From assembly GCA_009760855.2 (NCBI GenBank), contig WPIO01000008.1, positions 8,320,001 through 8,384,000 of the forward strand: a DNA stretch of 64,000 nucleotides. Reading direction: 5' to 3'. Both the position numbers and the translations under genes were made by a program. Position 1 is the stretch's first letter. Every line of letters begins with the position of its first letter. Origin of the DNA: Cristatella mucedo (Eukaryota; Bryozoa; Phylactolaemata; Cristatellidae). The notes beneath the pieces were generated by a model, which did not search any database, had not been told where the DNA came from, and was given only the letters and a program-made list of their open reading frames with translations. Below are positions 10,886 through 22,361 of the stretch, one piece after another.

Positions 10886-11277
10886 TATTCATCAGCATCG
10901 TTCTCTCCTGCTTGGTCGTCGAGCAACGTCTGACTCACTACTGTCAAAGTTAGCCTCACAGTTCGGTAAAAACGACGGCAATTTAGGGCTCAGAAAACCG
11001 CCCACTCTCCGGAACGCGCACGCGAGATGCGTGGTCCTGACAAGCTGGCGAGGTTGTGCACTCTTCGCCGCCATCTAGAAGAGCTGCGACGCTCCAATAG
11101 AAGGCAAAGCCGGGCCATTGTCCTGTAGACCGGGGCAGAACCAATAGACCGGGCCTGACCTCTAGTGTTGACCTACTAGCTGACCTTCGGCTTCGGTACA
11201 GCAGAAGCGAGGAGGTGTGGGTAGGTGGGTGCAGCAAAAGCTGCACACAAATCGCCTCGAAAGAAATTTAGTTCTTC

Positions 11278-11338
11278 TCCCTCTCTCTCCCTCTACTTCT
11301 CTCTCTCTCTCCCTCTCTGTCTCTCTCTCCCTCTCTCT
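11278..11338. repeat. CT-rich microsatellite
   Basis: An imperfect CT/CCCTCT tract. The flank at 11367-11415 resembles 7133-7165, so it may be part of the same repeat unit. Confidence 0.85.
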
Positions 11339-11682
11339 AAAGGGTGCTTTTGTAATGTCTTATTGCGAGCAGCTCACTGCCTGTGAACTCGCTTCGCAGA
11401 GTCATAGTGGTTCCGTCACGGAAGACAACGCCGAGCCATCTTGACGGAAGTTCGCCATCTTGCCACGTGACGCAAGTGCGCCATCTTGCGGCACGGCAGA
11501 CTTTCTCGCTTTAATGAGTAGAGATTAGTATTATTATTAGCAGCGACCCGCGTCCATCTGCTCGGTGGCACCGGCCACCGTGAGGGGACGCTCTGAGCGG
11601 CTTCCGGCTCTTGACCGAGGCCGCCCGCGAGCCGCGTCGCTCCGACGCGCGTCTTAGCCGGCGCTGCTCTCGCCGCTTGCAG

Positions 11683-12057
11683 GTCTGGTTCCAGAACGCT
11701 CGCGCCAAGTACCGGCGCAGCCTGGGCAAGGGGGCGGCGGCGGCGGCGGCCGGCTGCGGCAGCGACTGCTCGGGCGGCAGCGAGTTGGCCGCCCAGCTCG
11801 ACGACGACGACGACGACGGCGACAGCGGCAAGGACGACGGCGACGACAACGACGACTGCGCCGACGACTGCGCGACTGCGGCGGCGGCGCTGCTTGGCGG
11901 CTGCGACAGCAGCGACGCCGCGACGGACACGAGCCGCTCGTCGCCCTCGTCGCGCGGCGGCGGCACCGACGGCGAATCGCCACCGTCGCTGCACGACTCG
12001 GACGGCGGTGGCATCCGCTGCTGCGACTCGTTCGTGACCGGCGTGCTGGTGCGGTGA
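11683..12057 (+). CDS. Lhx2/9: LIM-homeobox terminal exon: homeodomain helix 3 and acidic tail
   Basis: It begins after TTGCAG in phase 0 with VWFQNARAKYRR, the DNA-recognition helix of a LIM homeodomain. It runs 124 codons to a TGA at 12055-12057. The tail is low complexity: an Ala run, a long Asp/Gly/Asn/Cys stretch and a Ser/Gly-rich end. I do not see a conserved C-terminal block. GCGGTGAGG at the stop could also act as a splice donor, so a further exon is possible. Together with 537-1033 and 5740-5936 this completes the LIM2-homeodomain part of the gene. Confidence 0.88.
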   Translation, partial: VWFQNARAKYRRSLGKGAAAAAAGCGSDCSGGSELAAQLDDDDDDGDSGKDDGDDNDDCADDCATAAAALLGGCDSSDAATDTSRSSPSSRGGGTDGESPPSLHDSDGGGIRCCDSFVTGVLVR

Positions 12058-12939
12058 GGAGCGGTCGTCGTCGCCGTCGTCGCCACCGCAGCTCGCTGTA
12101 GTGATTCAGCCACCGGGCTGCCGCCGACGCCAGAGCCAAGCTGCCGAGGACGCGCCGCTCGGCGGCGGCGGCAGCGCACCGCCGGCGGTGGCGAGCTCGC
12201 AGGGTTCGATGTGGCTGCGCGCGCGCGAGCCGTGACAGCGACGGGAGCCGACGACTTTGAGTGGCCAGCCGCCGACCGACCCGACCTCCGGTAGCTCCCG
12301 CCATTTCCGAGAGCCTCTAGGGATCCGGCGAACGCTGCCGCCAGGAGGCACCCGCTGAGGCCGGATGCGGCTGGACGGGGGGGGGGAGCTGCTCCGGTGA
12401 CTGATCCGCTGCCGCCGCGGCGCGATCCTACTGCGTTCTACGCCGACAAACGGCGCGACCGTGCGGCGAATGAATCGCAGGTCCGAATGACGCCGTCGGC
12501 GGCAGCCGCGACCCGCAGGAGGCGGCCAGCGACTTGACCCGCCGCGATCCGAACCGAGCAGCCGCTCACTTGAGCGTCGCGGCGGCGGCGGCGTGTGCAG
12601 CTCGTCGTGCTCAGGGCGGCTGGAGCGCTGCTCGAGCGCGGAGAGCCGAGCAGAGTCGCGCTCTCGAGCCCTCTCGCCGACAAACATCGGCGCGGCTCGA
12701 CCGCTGAGCTGACCAATTGGACGGATGCGGACTGCTTATATTTATTGCGACACCGTAGATTTCGTTGTTGGCAGTGCGACAGGATGCGAAGGACAATTCA
12801 CGGCAATCCGTCAGCGTCGCACCACGTTGTTGAGCACGCACACAACTTGCTCTATCGACTTATTTATACGCGACGCGGCGTTTGAGCGAGTAGATTGGCA
12901 CGCGGGCAAGAGCGCTCGCTGTCTCAACTTTCATTCTCG
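12058..12939. other. GC-rich region after the LIM-homeobox stop codon
   Basis: Likely 3' UTR and flanking DNA of the LIM-homeobox gene. No convincing AATAAA is visible close to the stop. There are no domains in any frame. Confidence 0.4.
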
Positions 12940-12959
12940 CTCTCTCTTTCTCTCTCTCG

Positions 12960-13020
<61 letters not shown>

Positions 13021-13046
13021 CCCTCCCTCTCTCTCTCTCTCTCTCC
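12940..13046. repeat. (CT)n microsatellite
   Basis: CT repeat with TTTCT and CCCTCC interruptions. Confidence 0.95.
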
Positions 13047-13780
13047 GTCGCACACGAGGCGCTCAATTAGACAAGTCAAATACAGTTGTTGTGCGGTCAT
13101 TAGCCTGCTGCGTACTCGCTTGATCACGTGTCCTTGCGAAGCACCGTAGTAACGTCCGTACTGCAGGGCCGCTGCTACCGGGCCGGGGTCGGGGCCCTCT
13201 CCGCCGAGGCTGAAGCTCGGGCAATCGCGCATGCGACAAGCGGCGGGCGCGACTGTGCCGCCGTTCGCGCACTGTGCCGCCGCTGCTAGCGAGTCGGCGA
13301 CGGCAAGCTATTGCACGGGCTGCGCCGGGGAGCGTGCCGAGTGCCTAGGCTGCGTCAATTTAAGGCCCGCCTCCGACGCCGCGGCTGGCTCCTCCGCGCG
13401 TGCCCAGCCGGCACGTGACGCTCCGGCTGCTGTCGCAGCGGGAAGCGGCTCTGGCGCGTCCCGGCGAGACACTACCGCGGAGCGAGCCGTAGTCGCGCGC
13501 GCGCACGCGCGACTACCGCGAAACTCAAGCAATCTTGCCAATTCGTCGGCCACGCCCGCTCAGCCCGGACCTCGTCGCTTCTGGCTATTAACTGTTCGGC
13601 CGATCATTTTTCCTCCTTCACCGCTGATGAAATATTGCACGTGCTCGTGCCTTCATAAAGCGTCCGCTCAGACTAAAGCAAACGTTGAGCTGCAGGTGGC
13701 AGTTTCTGTAAACTAAGTAGCTTTCTTAGTACAGCCTAGTAAAAAAAAGAGCAATTCTACTGAAAACGCAATACCCCATC
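13047..13780. other. GC-rich stretch, no gene recognised
   Basis: A 161-codon open frame at 13231-13716 is Ala/Arg/Ser-rich without domain features, and I do not call it coding. No repeat family was recognised. Confidence 0.4.
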
Positions 13781-13784
13781 CTCT

Positions 13785-13833
13785 CTGTCTCTCTCTGTCT
13801 CTCTCTGTCTCTGTTTCTCTCTGTCTCTTTTTG

Positions 13834-13894
<61 letters not shown>

Positions 13895-14044
13895 CTCGCT
13901 CTCTGTGTCTCGCTCTCTGTGTCTCTCTCCGTGTCTCTCTCTGTCGCTGTCTCTCTCTGTCTCTCTCTCTCGCTCTGTCTCTTTCTCTCTGTGTGTCTCT
14001 CTCTCTCGCTCTGTGTCTCTCTCTCTCTCTCTCTCTCTCTCCCT

Positions 14045-14102
<58 letters not shown>

Positions 14103-14145
14103 GTCTCTTTCTCTCTGTCTCTGTCTCTTTCTCTCTCCCTCTGGT
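13785..14145. repeat. CT/CTGT compound microsatellite
   Basis: About 360 bp of CT with CTGT, CGCT and CCCT variants. Long Ser-Leu and Arg-Glu frames across it are artefacts. Confidence 0.96.
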
Positions 14146-14329
14146 CTTCACTGGCAGACACACTTAGTCCACCTACAAATCAGGTTTTTAAATGCTTCTC
14201 TGGATAACGGGGGTTGTTCCAAATTATTTCGAATTGGCCATCGTTCGGCCAATATTTTAAAAGCCTGGATTTTACTCACAGAGATCCTAGGAAGCTTATA
14301 CTCAGTTTCCTTCTTTTTTTGTTTCAAAG

Positions 14330-14960
14330 ATTCTTTAAAAGTTTGTCGCTAAGCAGTTTGCCGAGCACATCGAAAAGAATAAATTTTCAGACACAATTTC
14401 AGTCGAGATTCAAGCGACATCACTCCACTGAAACTGCTCTCTTCCTTGTGAACAACGACATCCTAAGCAGTAACGGCATTGGCAATATACCTGCCCTGAC
14501 CCTGCTAGACAGCTATCAGCTGCTTTTGACATTTTTGATCACGATGTCCTACATTAGCGATTGAAAAAGACGATCGGTATGACGGACGTCAAAATCGTAC
14601 TCGTGCGGTGGTGTTCAATTGGTCTCGTGAGCTGGTCAAGTCTCATCCACCAGACCAGTTACCTGTGGAGTTCTTCAACAGGGGTTCGTTCTCAGTACAA
14701 TGCTGTATTCAATTTATACCTCCGGGCCTCCGAGAAAGAAATATTCGAGCCCAACTGATCCGCTATCATGTAAACGTTGACGGTACCCAGCTGCTTTTGT
14801 CGTTTAAATCATATGCATATGTTGCAGCCACCGAATGGCTTACCTTGCAGACATTCAATCCTGGGTGTCGGCGGCCAATTTCCAAAAATAAATGACATTA
14901 ACACCAGATTCCCACTCCTAGGACACCCCAAGCGTGCGTCTGGACTCGGAGACTTTCCCT
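14330..14960 (+). mobile_element. Decayed LINE reverse-transcriptase fragment
   Basis: The fragment begins with FQSRFKRHHSTETAL, the FQSGFR..HSTETAL signature at the start of L2/CR1-type RT domains. An AAFDIFDHDVL-like motif A with frameshifts follows, then an IQSW..ANF-like block near 14860. It is more diverged than the copy at 7165-8700 and may be a different LINE subfamily. Confidence 0.65.
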
Positions 14961-15294
14961 CTTCCAATTAGCGATGCTGTTGTGCTACCGCCACCGCCAG
15001 CTTTCGGAATTCGGAATTTAGGGTTCCCTGCGGTAAATTATTTTTATTATTGGCAATTATTTATTGGCAATTTCATATTAAAAATTCATATTCACGTTCA
15101 TACAATTCATATTACAAATTATCAATGATGAATTAGTAATTATTAATTACAGTTTCAAAATTATATCTTACTCAATTTAACTGTTTAAATTGCGTAAGTC
15201 TCATTAAGAAAACAGCCTCCGCAGCTAGCCATCCCTTCCGAGATCCCTGGCTAAGATTAGGGCCTGCCTACCACGGTGGCTTGCAAAAAGTTTA

Positions 15295-15487
15295 GCCCGC
15301 TTCAGTCTGGGCTAGCCACGATGGTGCACTAGGTGCGATGGTTGCCTTTCACGACCTGGGTCGCGAAGTCGTGGGTTAGAATCCTGAGGCGGGCATTTCT
15401 GTATCGCCACTGCAAGCGGTGGTGATAGCCGTCGAGGCTCTTCTGTCACTATATAAAAGAGGCTGTTAAATCAGCTATATTCTACGG
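15295..15487 (+). repeat. SINE family B (tRNA-derived)
   Basis: A tRNA-like head (ACGATGGTGCACTAGGTGCG, then GTCGTGGGTTAGAATCC as B box) is followed by a body reading GTATCGCCACTGCAAGCGG, GATAGCCGTCGAGGCTC and GAGGCTGTTAAATCAGC. The same body is found at 6430-6590 and, reversed, at 54235-54400. Confidence 0.75.
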
Positions 15488-15699
15488 CGATTCCGTCTGG
15501 GCTGCTCGCCAAAAGCAGAAAAAGCTATATAACGTGTCTGCAGCTCGCGATGAATAAAGCTGCAAGGCAAAAAGTCAAAAAAGCTCAGAGGTCCAGCCAC
15601 GTGTCTCTTTTGCTGAAGGAGCTTCGGTGGCTCCAGGTCGATCAGCGAATGAACGGCTAATGTAATCAACATGGCGGCCTGGCCGAGGCTTGGCTCTTT

Positions 15700-16045
15700 C
15701 ATGCATCGCTGAATTGCTGCTGCACCCGTTCCAGCCTGCTCGTTCGCCTCAGATCCTCCGTGGAAAATGACTTAGCTGTTTTCCATTCCGTACGCTTAGG
15801 CACCGTTGGCTATAGAAGCTTTCTCTCGGCAGGTCCTAGACTGTGGAACTCCCTTCACAATTCTTAAGCAAAGGACATCTATTCGCCGGCTGTTTTTCAA
15901 CTGCGGCACATCCTGTCCAGCCGTCCGGAGCTGCTGCGTCCATGCTGCTCGCTTCCTTCCTCGACTGCGCTCCTGACTCAGCTACGCTTCTTCTTGTTTA
16001 TTTATTTATTATTTCTTATATTTTTTTCTTCCTATTTATCTATTT
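15700..16045 (+). mobile_element. Decayed LINE 3' coding fragment
   Basis: The run CGGCAGGTCCTAGACTGTGG followed by AACTCCCTTC encodes the AGPRLWNSLP-type motif of L2/CR1-like ORF2 C-termini, preceded by FHSVRL..YRSF-like codons. A T/A-rich end (TTTATTTATTATTTC) follows. Confidence 0.55.
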
Positions 16046-16049
16046 TATA

Positions 16050-16403
16050 TTATTCATTTATAGGTGAAGTCCGATGGTCACCGTATGCTTGTACCGAAAG
16101 CTCCTCAAGCATTGAGCGCGCTACAGGAAACTCTCTCGTGCATAGCACCCGCAAAGCATGCGTGGCTTTGTGCTGTTTGCAGACGTAGGTAAGCTGTAAA
16201 TCAATGCTGAAATCTCCCGTGATTATCCACGGGTATATGCCAGTCGATGTAGAGTTCAGCGGGTTGACCATCACCAGCGGGCCATCATTAGCCGGTGAAG
16301 CGCACTGGAGGTACACTCTGCGGCCGCCTCCTTGCGAATGAGTAGCATGCGCCCGCGATAGCCGACATACGGTGACGTATTTCGACGTAAGCTGCTCTAA
16401 CAA
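16050..16403 (-). CDS. Unrecognised open frame, possible coding fragment
   Basis: A 117-codon minus-strand frame with a protein-like composition. It includes IITGDFSIDL, which resembles the GDFN.D block of APE-type endonucleases, so it may be a mobile-element remnant. I see no confirmed start context, splice sites or second domain block. Chance remains possible. Confidence 0.2.
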   Translation of the reverse strand: MLEQLTSKYVTVCRLSRAHATHSQGGGRRVYLQCASPANDGPLVMVNPLNSTSTGIYPWIITGDFSIDLQLTYVCKQHKATHALRVLCTREFPVARSMLEELSVQAYGDHRTSPINE

Positions 16404-17240
16404 ACGCGAAGGGCGTCAGCGGCTCAGTCGATAGCTGTGCCGCGTCGCGTGTACCACGTCACATGCGTCACGCTCCCGACGCTTTCAAACCGCTGAGTCC
16501 GAATCTTACACCTACACATCTTGTAACTGTGAGTTGATACACACACATCCGCTTCTCGCCAAGCACCGAGCAGATGTCCTTTAATGCGTCGGCTACTGGC
16601 GACGGGCTTCGCAGTCAACAGAGACTCGCTGCACCCTGACAATGTGCCGTGGCTGTCATCAGGAATGGAAGCGCATGTTCAGTGTGAACAATCCTGAACT
16701 TCCGCCGTCCATGTAATCCGAAATCGCGAGAGTCTGTGCGTGGCTCCCTCGTGGCTCGCCCAATGCTTGTTGTTAGGCATGATCACGGGAGATTCTAATG
16801 ATTGATGACATGTGTAAAAACTAGTTAACAATAAATTAAAGAGACGGAGCTACGATGGAATTTATTCCTCATCCTTGCTTATAAATGTTCATATGCCGCC
16901 ACGTCTCACTTTTGATGTATACTTTTTATATCTTCATAGAATAACTCGTTTCGGCGGTTTCCCAATATTCAAAGCAGGCGATACGAGTATTTTCAAATTC
17001 ATCGTACCGACTGTTCTTCGCCCTTTTATTTTTTTATCCATCTTCGGGTATCAAAATTTGTATCAAAAGCGGCCCACGTCGAGCTGTAAGCACAACTTCG
17101 GAAGCGCAAATAGACGCCCGCTACATCAATTCTAGGAGGGCAATTGTTGTGCTGCGGCGTTCGCGGCTAGGAGAGTAGAGATAATTGACGAGACACGAGT
17201 TTGTTTATACGGGCGGGCTGAAGCGCAGCGCGTAACGCGT
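16404..17240. other. Non-coding stretch
   Basis: Mixed composition with a T-rich part at 16880-17050. No gene, tRNA or repeat family was recognised. Confidence 0.4.
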
Positions 17241-17246
17241 GATCAT

Positions 17247-17297
17247 CGTAGATTATCGTGATTATCGTGATTATCGTGATTATCGTGATTATCGTAG
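17247..17297. repeat. 9-bp minisatellite (GATTATCGT)n
   Basis: About five head-to-tail units, with the first and last variant (GTAG ends). Confidence 0.95.
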
Positions 17298-17599
17298 GAA
17301 GCTTGCGGCGAATCGCGCCTCCTTCGGCGCTGCGGTTTCGCCTTCGGCCGTGCGCTCGCTTGCTCGCGTGCGTGCGAGCGAGCGCGCGGCCGATCCGAAT
17401 ACAAGGCTGCGCCTCGTACGTAATGCAATGTATCTCCGTCTGAAGCTCCACAAAGCCATAAAGACCACGTGGGTGTTACGCAGGAGAGTTGTGTATAGCG
17501 CACTCACAGCCAAGCGGCTTTCGGTACGCATTCGGTAGCCAACAGACTTCGTCTCACGCAACAAAGAGAAAGTTGAAAGCAAAGCAGAGTTAGGAGAGC

Positions 17600-17885
17600 A
17601 GTTGAGGTAGTGAGTAGCTTGGAAGTAGCAGCTCAGAACCGCTGAAAAGGATGAGCCATAGTCGGAGCGGGAGAGTAGCTGTCGTTGCGTAAGAATTGCG
17701 GAAGCGAGCTCCACAGTCTAGGACCTGCTGAGCTAAAACTTGTATCGATGACTCTCGTCATTCCACTCGTACATTGTACGACCGTACATGCCACTGTCCG
17801 GCTGGTTTTTTCGCATCGATGATTGCGCCGCCTAGCGAGCAGGAGGAAAGTAGGCACCAGCACGACTAGTTCCACCCGCCCGGGC
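17600..17885 (-). mobile_element. Decayed LINE 3' coding fragment
   Basis: On the minus strand the frame includes FSSAGPRLWSSLPQFLRND, the WNSLP-type block of L2/CR1-like ORF2 C-termini. No tail is preserved. Confidence 0.55.
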
Positions 17886-17984
17886 CGAACTTCCAGCCCA
17901 AGGTTCGAGCGTCGCTTCTGTCAGCGGGCGGCACGCCTCCTGCCGCACTGCACTTGCGTCATTCCGGTTTGAGTGATTTCGCCC

Positions 17985-18095
17985 AGACCTCTTCCCTACG
18001 ACCTCTTGGCCTCTTACCTACGACCTTTAGATCTTTTCCACGCGACCTCTTGACCTCTTGCGTGCGACCTCTTGACCTTTTACCTACGACCGTTC
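17985..18095. repeat. Degenerate ~22-bp tandem repeat
   Basis: Five or so units built on ACGACCTCTTGGCCTCTTAC, with point differences between units. Confidence 0.75.
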
Positions 18096-18360
18096 CACCG
18101 CGACTTGCACGTTATTGGGCGGCCTTCCGCCGGCACGCCGCAGCCTCCATCTATCGACGCGAAAGCGACATGCCGAGTCGCTTGCTTTGGGTAACGTTAA
18201 GGTTAATTCACCGTCGCCGCCAACTCCTTCCTATACGCAGTCATTCGGCGAATGCCTTACCCAGCAGCAGCAGCGACGGAGGCGGCGAGGCTCGGCTAGT
18301 TAGCCAGCTGCTCGCGCCAAGAAACTAAGCAGCCGGAAATCTTGCTCCAGCCCACAGTAC

Positions 18361-18720
18361 ATGCGCGAAAGCGAAGACAGCTCGCTCACTCGCTCGCTTG
18401 CTCGGCGGCGGCGGCGTTTGGCCAACGCTTTTCGGAGGACAACTAGAGTATTAAAGAGCTGCTCGCAAAGCGTTACGCCCACATCGCGATGCAGCTCGCA
18501 GCTACAAAAGAGCATCTGCGCCATGCAAATAGCAGCCTGTTGTTGCCGAGGAGAGCCGCCGCCGCCAGCGCCTGCGCTCAGCGCTGGTGGCGTGGAGCGC
18601 CGCGCCACCAGCGCTCGCGTCTTCTGCCTGCTTCCGGCTTACCAGGTACGCCGGCCGCATGGCCTCACCGATCCGGATGCGCTGCAGCACGCCTCGGCAG
18701 CCATGCACGCTCCTGCCGCC

Positions 18721-18785
<65 letters not shown>

Positions 18786-19398
18786 GGAAAATGACGGTTT
18801 TTCCTTCCCGCTTCTTCTACGCCCGAGCCGTCGCGGCGCGCACGCGCTCGCTCTGAGGCGACGCTGCGGCTCCCGCTGGACGAGAGGACCGGGCGGAACC
18901 GGAACGCCGCTCTGCGAAGCTCTTGTAGCGCTGCTCCTGCTGCGTCGATGCTCCGCTCCGGAGTTCAGCTTCTCGCTCCGGTGGCACAACACGACGGACG
19001 CGCTCCGCGCTTGGACGCGCCACGGACGCTCGCTCAGCACCGAGTGTACGCTCGCGCTGTCCGCCACCGCGAGCACTCCTGGCGAGGAGAGGTGCACGGA
19101 CTCTCACGGCGGAGTGTTCCTATCCAGGAGAGTGAGCTACTACAGCCGAGCGAACGCCGCCGCTCAGCGGGCTAACTGCGGCGTCGGTCCGCCGCCAGCG
19201 TCCGCTTCCTTCCACTTTCGCCACCTGCTGCAGGACCGCTCGGCGGATGAGACGGACGTCGCCAATTTCACTTGCGAAGTCGCCGCCAGCAGGCAAATCG
19301 CCGCCGGCTTGCCTCACTCGAGCAGGCAACGGATGGACATGGTCACTAGCACCTGTAAGGGTCCTTCGCGCCTGCGCGCTCCTCGCGACCGAGACTGA
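18361..19398 (+). CDS. Candidate coding ORF with poly-Ala run, unrecognised
   Basis: A 345-codon open frame in GC-rich DNA. A good polypyrimidine acceptor (CTTCCGGCTTACCAG) ends at 18645 in phase 0, followed by HGLTDPDALQHASAAMHA and a 17-residue Ala run from a GCC repeat (about 18717-18785). Downstream, FSFSLRWHN superficially resembles the FCLRWNN start of BTB domains, but the rest does not follow a BTB pattern. The exon may be only 18646 to about 18790. Long frames are easy by chance at this GC content, so confidence is low. Confidence 0.25.
18712..18786. repeat. (GCC)n trinucleotide repeat
   Basis: About 23 GCC units with a single ACC. It encodes poly-Ala in one frame, poly-Pro in another and poly-Arg in the third. 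Confidence 0.95.
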
Positions 19399-19887
19399 GA
19401 GCGAGGCTGAGGGCCACCAGTGCATCGGCTCCCGCTTAGCCGTCGTCGTAGCTCTCCAGCTTCGCCAGAAAGCGGCCGTTTGTCGATTTTACGAGCGAAA
19501 TCTGAGTTTCCGGCCGCCGGAGTGATCTCTCGGGTTGTAGCGCGCGAATCGTCCTCGGAGTGCGGCGGGATCTAAACCGGATCTAATGACCTCAGACGCT
19601 CCAAGCGCCCCCCCCCCGCGCCGGCGCCCGACCCGCCTCGCTGTCGCAGCGCCGCCGTACGCAACGCTGGATTGGGTTCGAACGAAAGCTTCGCTCGCGA
19701 TGACTCCTCGGCCTCTACCTCCGAGCGAGTGCGCCGCGTACGCGATGCCATCCGATGCCCACATTCGGTGACACCTACTTCGAGATCTCGCGTGCATCTT
19801 GGTGGCAAGTAAGAGCTTGCCTCCTCTCTGGCTCGCAGTGCTGGTTACAGATGCTTCCTTTGCATTCTCTCTAAAGTTCAACTCGAA

Positions 19888-19888
<1 letters not shown>

Positions 19889-19919
<31 letters not shown>

Positions 19920-19930
19920 GTAGTAGTAGC
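19889..19930. repeat. (CAG)n/(TAG)n trinucleotide repeat
   Basis: About ten CAG units passing into three TAG units. Confidence 0.95.
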
Positions 19931-19994
19931 CTGCAGTACAGTGAGTGAAAATCGAGCTCGCTGTCACTGGCTGTGCCGCGCAGCCTCCCTCGAC

Positions 19995-20655
19995 CTTCAA
20001 TCACTGCAGTACATCACCCGCTCTTCGGGTCCTCGTTGTTGTCAGTAGCTTCTAATTCCACGGAGATCCTGCGCTCAGTTACTCTGCTGACAAGGCTTAC
20101 TAGTTCGCTACCAACTGACATCACGTCATCTGCTGATTTCACGACCTTGAAGAAGAAGCTGACAGCCAGCTCCTAGCAGCCTTTTCTCTGTGCGTGGGAA
20201 TTCTCCTTATACGGTTGTTCCTTATGAACTGTGTACTGTCGTGACCAAGAGCAGCGCGGCGGCCACGTGCATTTTGATTGCATCGCCATTGGACCTGTCA
20301 TTTTACCTGTGCGAGCTCTTTGTCTACCTGTGAGAGAGATGGAGTGAGTACCACGAGCCGCGGCGTCCGAGTAGCCAGCGGCCACGAGTCTTTTTGTGTG
20401 CTTCTGAGCGCCAGTGCTCTTCGCACCAGAGTGCTCTGCACACCCTTCTGCGTGCCAGAGCAGTTTCTGCGTGCCAGTTCTGCGTGCCTGCGCGCCAGTG
20501 CCGAGCGTTTTAGTTTTCTGCTTTTGCATGCTTGCCAGAGCTGAAATACTTTGCTTTTCAATTGCTAGTGTTTATTTTTTTTCTTGCAGTGAATTGTAAA
20601 GAGCGCGTGAACAGAGATTAAGTTCTTTTAAGTTACTAAAAGTATCTCATTTTTA
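19995..20655 (+). mobile_element. Decayed LINE 3' end
   Basis: The frame containing LPTDITSSADFTTLKKKL matches the LP..I..S.DL..FK..LK block of L2/CR1-like ORF2. The element ends with TGTAAAGAGCGCGTGAACAG and AGATTAAGTTCTTTTAAG, the family 3' end. The 3' untranslated part is unusually long and rich in GTGCCAG/GTGCTCT words. Confidence 0.65.
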
Positions 20656-20659
20656 TTAC

Positions 20660-21425
20660 GCATACCTGCAAAAACACCAGCACTGGTATGTGCAGGTGCA
20701 TTTTACATATTGTGTATTCTTTGTCACCGTGATGGTACCGTGTGCCTTATTAGAATGTGGCATGTCGTAGTCAGACACGTTCGTCATTTCGCTTTTCTTG
20801 CAGCAGAACGCTTGCGACAGCTGTTCGCGGTTTTTGCCTTGCAGCAACATCGCCGCTCTCCGCGTTGAACGGCACTTCGCTGCTTTTCGTGGTACAATGG
20901 TCTCATACGTTGGATTTGCCTCTCCAACAGCAGGGTGAGCAGTTCAGTTCGCACGTTTGACTCGCACTACTGCAACCGTTCCGACGAGAAAAAGTAAATA
21001 ACCGAAGGAAAACGTAGCAACGGCCGAAGATGAGATGCGAAATGCATCTTTTTTGCATCTCAGCCTTTGTCATCGCTTACGATCTCCCACTGACCTCTTC
21101 CTTATTTGCCGTGCTATTCCGTGTAAATGAAGCTCTGCAAGATCCTCCTTGCAACTTGCAGCTGAACGCTTGCTTGCGCCGCCACGGGGCCCTAGCCGCC
21201 GCCAATGAATCATCAACGGAAGCAGTAGCCAATGAGCTTCCTTCGTCAGCCATTGGCGTCGGCAGATCGAGGGGTCTGCTGCTTTGTGGCTTGAAGGTAG
21301 AGTGCGACATCTTGAAGGCTGTCTACACTCGGCATTAACGCTAGCCTAGAGCAGGGCCGCAAGAAGGCGACGGTCGATATAAAAGGCCGAGTGGCGGCAC
21401 CAGCAAGGCTTGCATTCAGCGAAAT
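20660..21425. other. Non-coding stretch
   Basis: No gene, RNA or repeat family recognised. Confidence 0.4.
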
Positions 21426-21429
21426 ATGT

Positions 21430-21577
21430 AATATAATACAATTCATTTGTATAGCGCCCCAAGAGAACTTAATCTCTATTCAGGCGCTTCACATATGCCT
21501 CGGGGCTCGAGCCCACGATCTCAGTCAGACCTTGGTCGGGGCGAGCACCTTAACCGCTAGACCAAACCAGCTCGAAA
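21430..21577 (-). repeat. tRNA-derived SINE family A (best-preserved copy)
   Basis: On the minus strand: head TTTGGTCTAGCGGTTAAGG (A box) and ATCGTGGGCTCGAGCCC (B box), then tail GCGCCTGAATAGAGATTAAG, TTCTCTTGGGGCGC and AAATGAATTGTATTATAT. The tail aligns with the 3' end of the L2-like LINEs in the window. Confidence 0.85.
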
Positions 21578-22083
21578 GAGTATGCGCGTGAGCGAAAGCA
21601 ACAGGACAACTGGCTCCGTGCCAGCTCCTTTTGCTTGTGTCGGTGCAACCGCGACCCCTCGCCGCAGGTCTTTTTCCAGGCTTACAGACTTTCCATTCCT
21701 AAAGCGACGGCATAGCCCATCGGCTCGCAAGAACGCCGCAGCACGAAAGCCACTACTTCGCTGCAGGCTTTCTTCACTCTGCCTCGTTTGGCAGTCGTTG
21801 CGAGCGAAAGAAACCCGAGCGGCTACTGGCCGCTGGGGTATCCTTAGGTGCACGCCAGTTGACTGCAGTCGTAGCGAATGGCATTCTTGATGATGCCATC
21901 TACCGTTCACCTGCGTGCTCGCACTTTGAATGCTATTGCTTCGTAAGCGAGCTCGTACAGCAGCATACAGTACATGCATACAGTACATACAGTACATACT
22001 GCATTCATGAGCATTGGAGGCCTCGTTGCCTTAGGGTGCTTGCCAGTCGCAAATCAGAGGCGTACACTGTTATTATGTATACA

Positions 22084-22185
22084 CAATATATATATATATA
22101 TTTATTATATATACAATATAATATATATATATATGTGTGTGTTTACATTATATATTTATTTATTTATTTATTTATATAATGTACA
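22084..22185. repeat. (TA)n and (TTTA)n microsatellites
   Basis: Alternating TATA runs and ATTT units around a TGTGTGT stretch. A short GTACATACA-type repeat precedes it at about 21963-21998. Confidence 0.9.
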
Positions 22186-22361
22186 CTGCGGCGTTCGTGT
22201 GCATGCGCATGAGCAGGCAGCAGCTCTTTCCTCCTTCCCGCGAGAGGCATGCGATTTGAAGAGGGCGCGGCTTTGCGGTTTCTTGCAATCGTTGCGCCAG
22301 CGAGCGTCCGCCCTCTTGCCTTCGCTCGTGCGCGCGTGCGCGCTCAACGTTGAAATTGCAG

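Larger units (their letters stand above)
5937..11682 (+). other. Intron of the LIM-homeobox gene splitting the homeodomain
   Basis: Bounded by CAG/GTGAGT and CGCTTGCAG/GTCTGG in phase 0. It hosts two SINEs, a LINE with a readable RT domain, a LINE 3' relict and several microsatellites. In 8870-10560 and 10885-11270 I see only GC-rich sequence without recognisable domains. Confidence 0.8.

Noticed and set aside
11416-12304. Minus-strand ORFs of 190-220 codons over the terminal homeobox exon
   Set aside because: Shadows of the real + strand exon in GC-rich DNA. Arg/Ser/Ala-rich and without domains.
18948-19175. BTB domain suggested by FSLRWHN
   Set aside because: Only the first seven residues fit. 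The conserved AHK.VL.A.S.YF block is absent in any frame.
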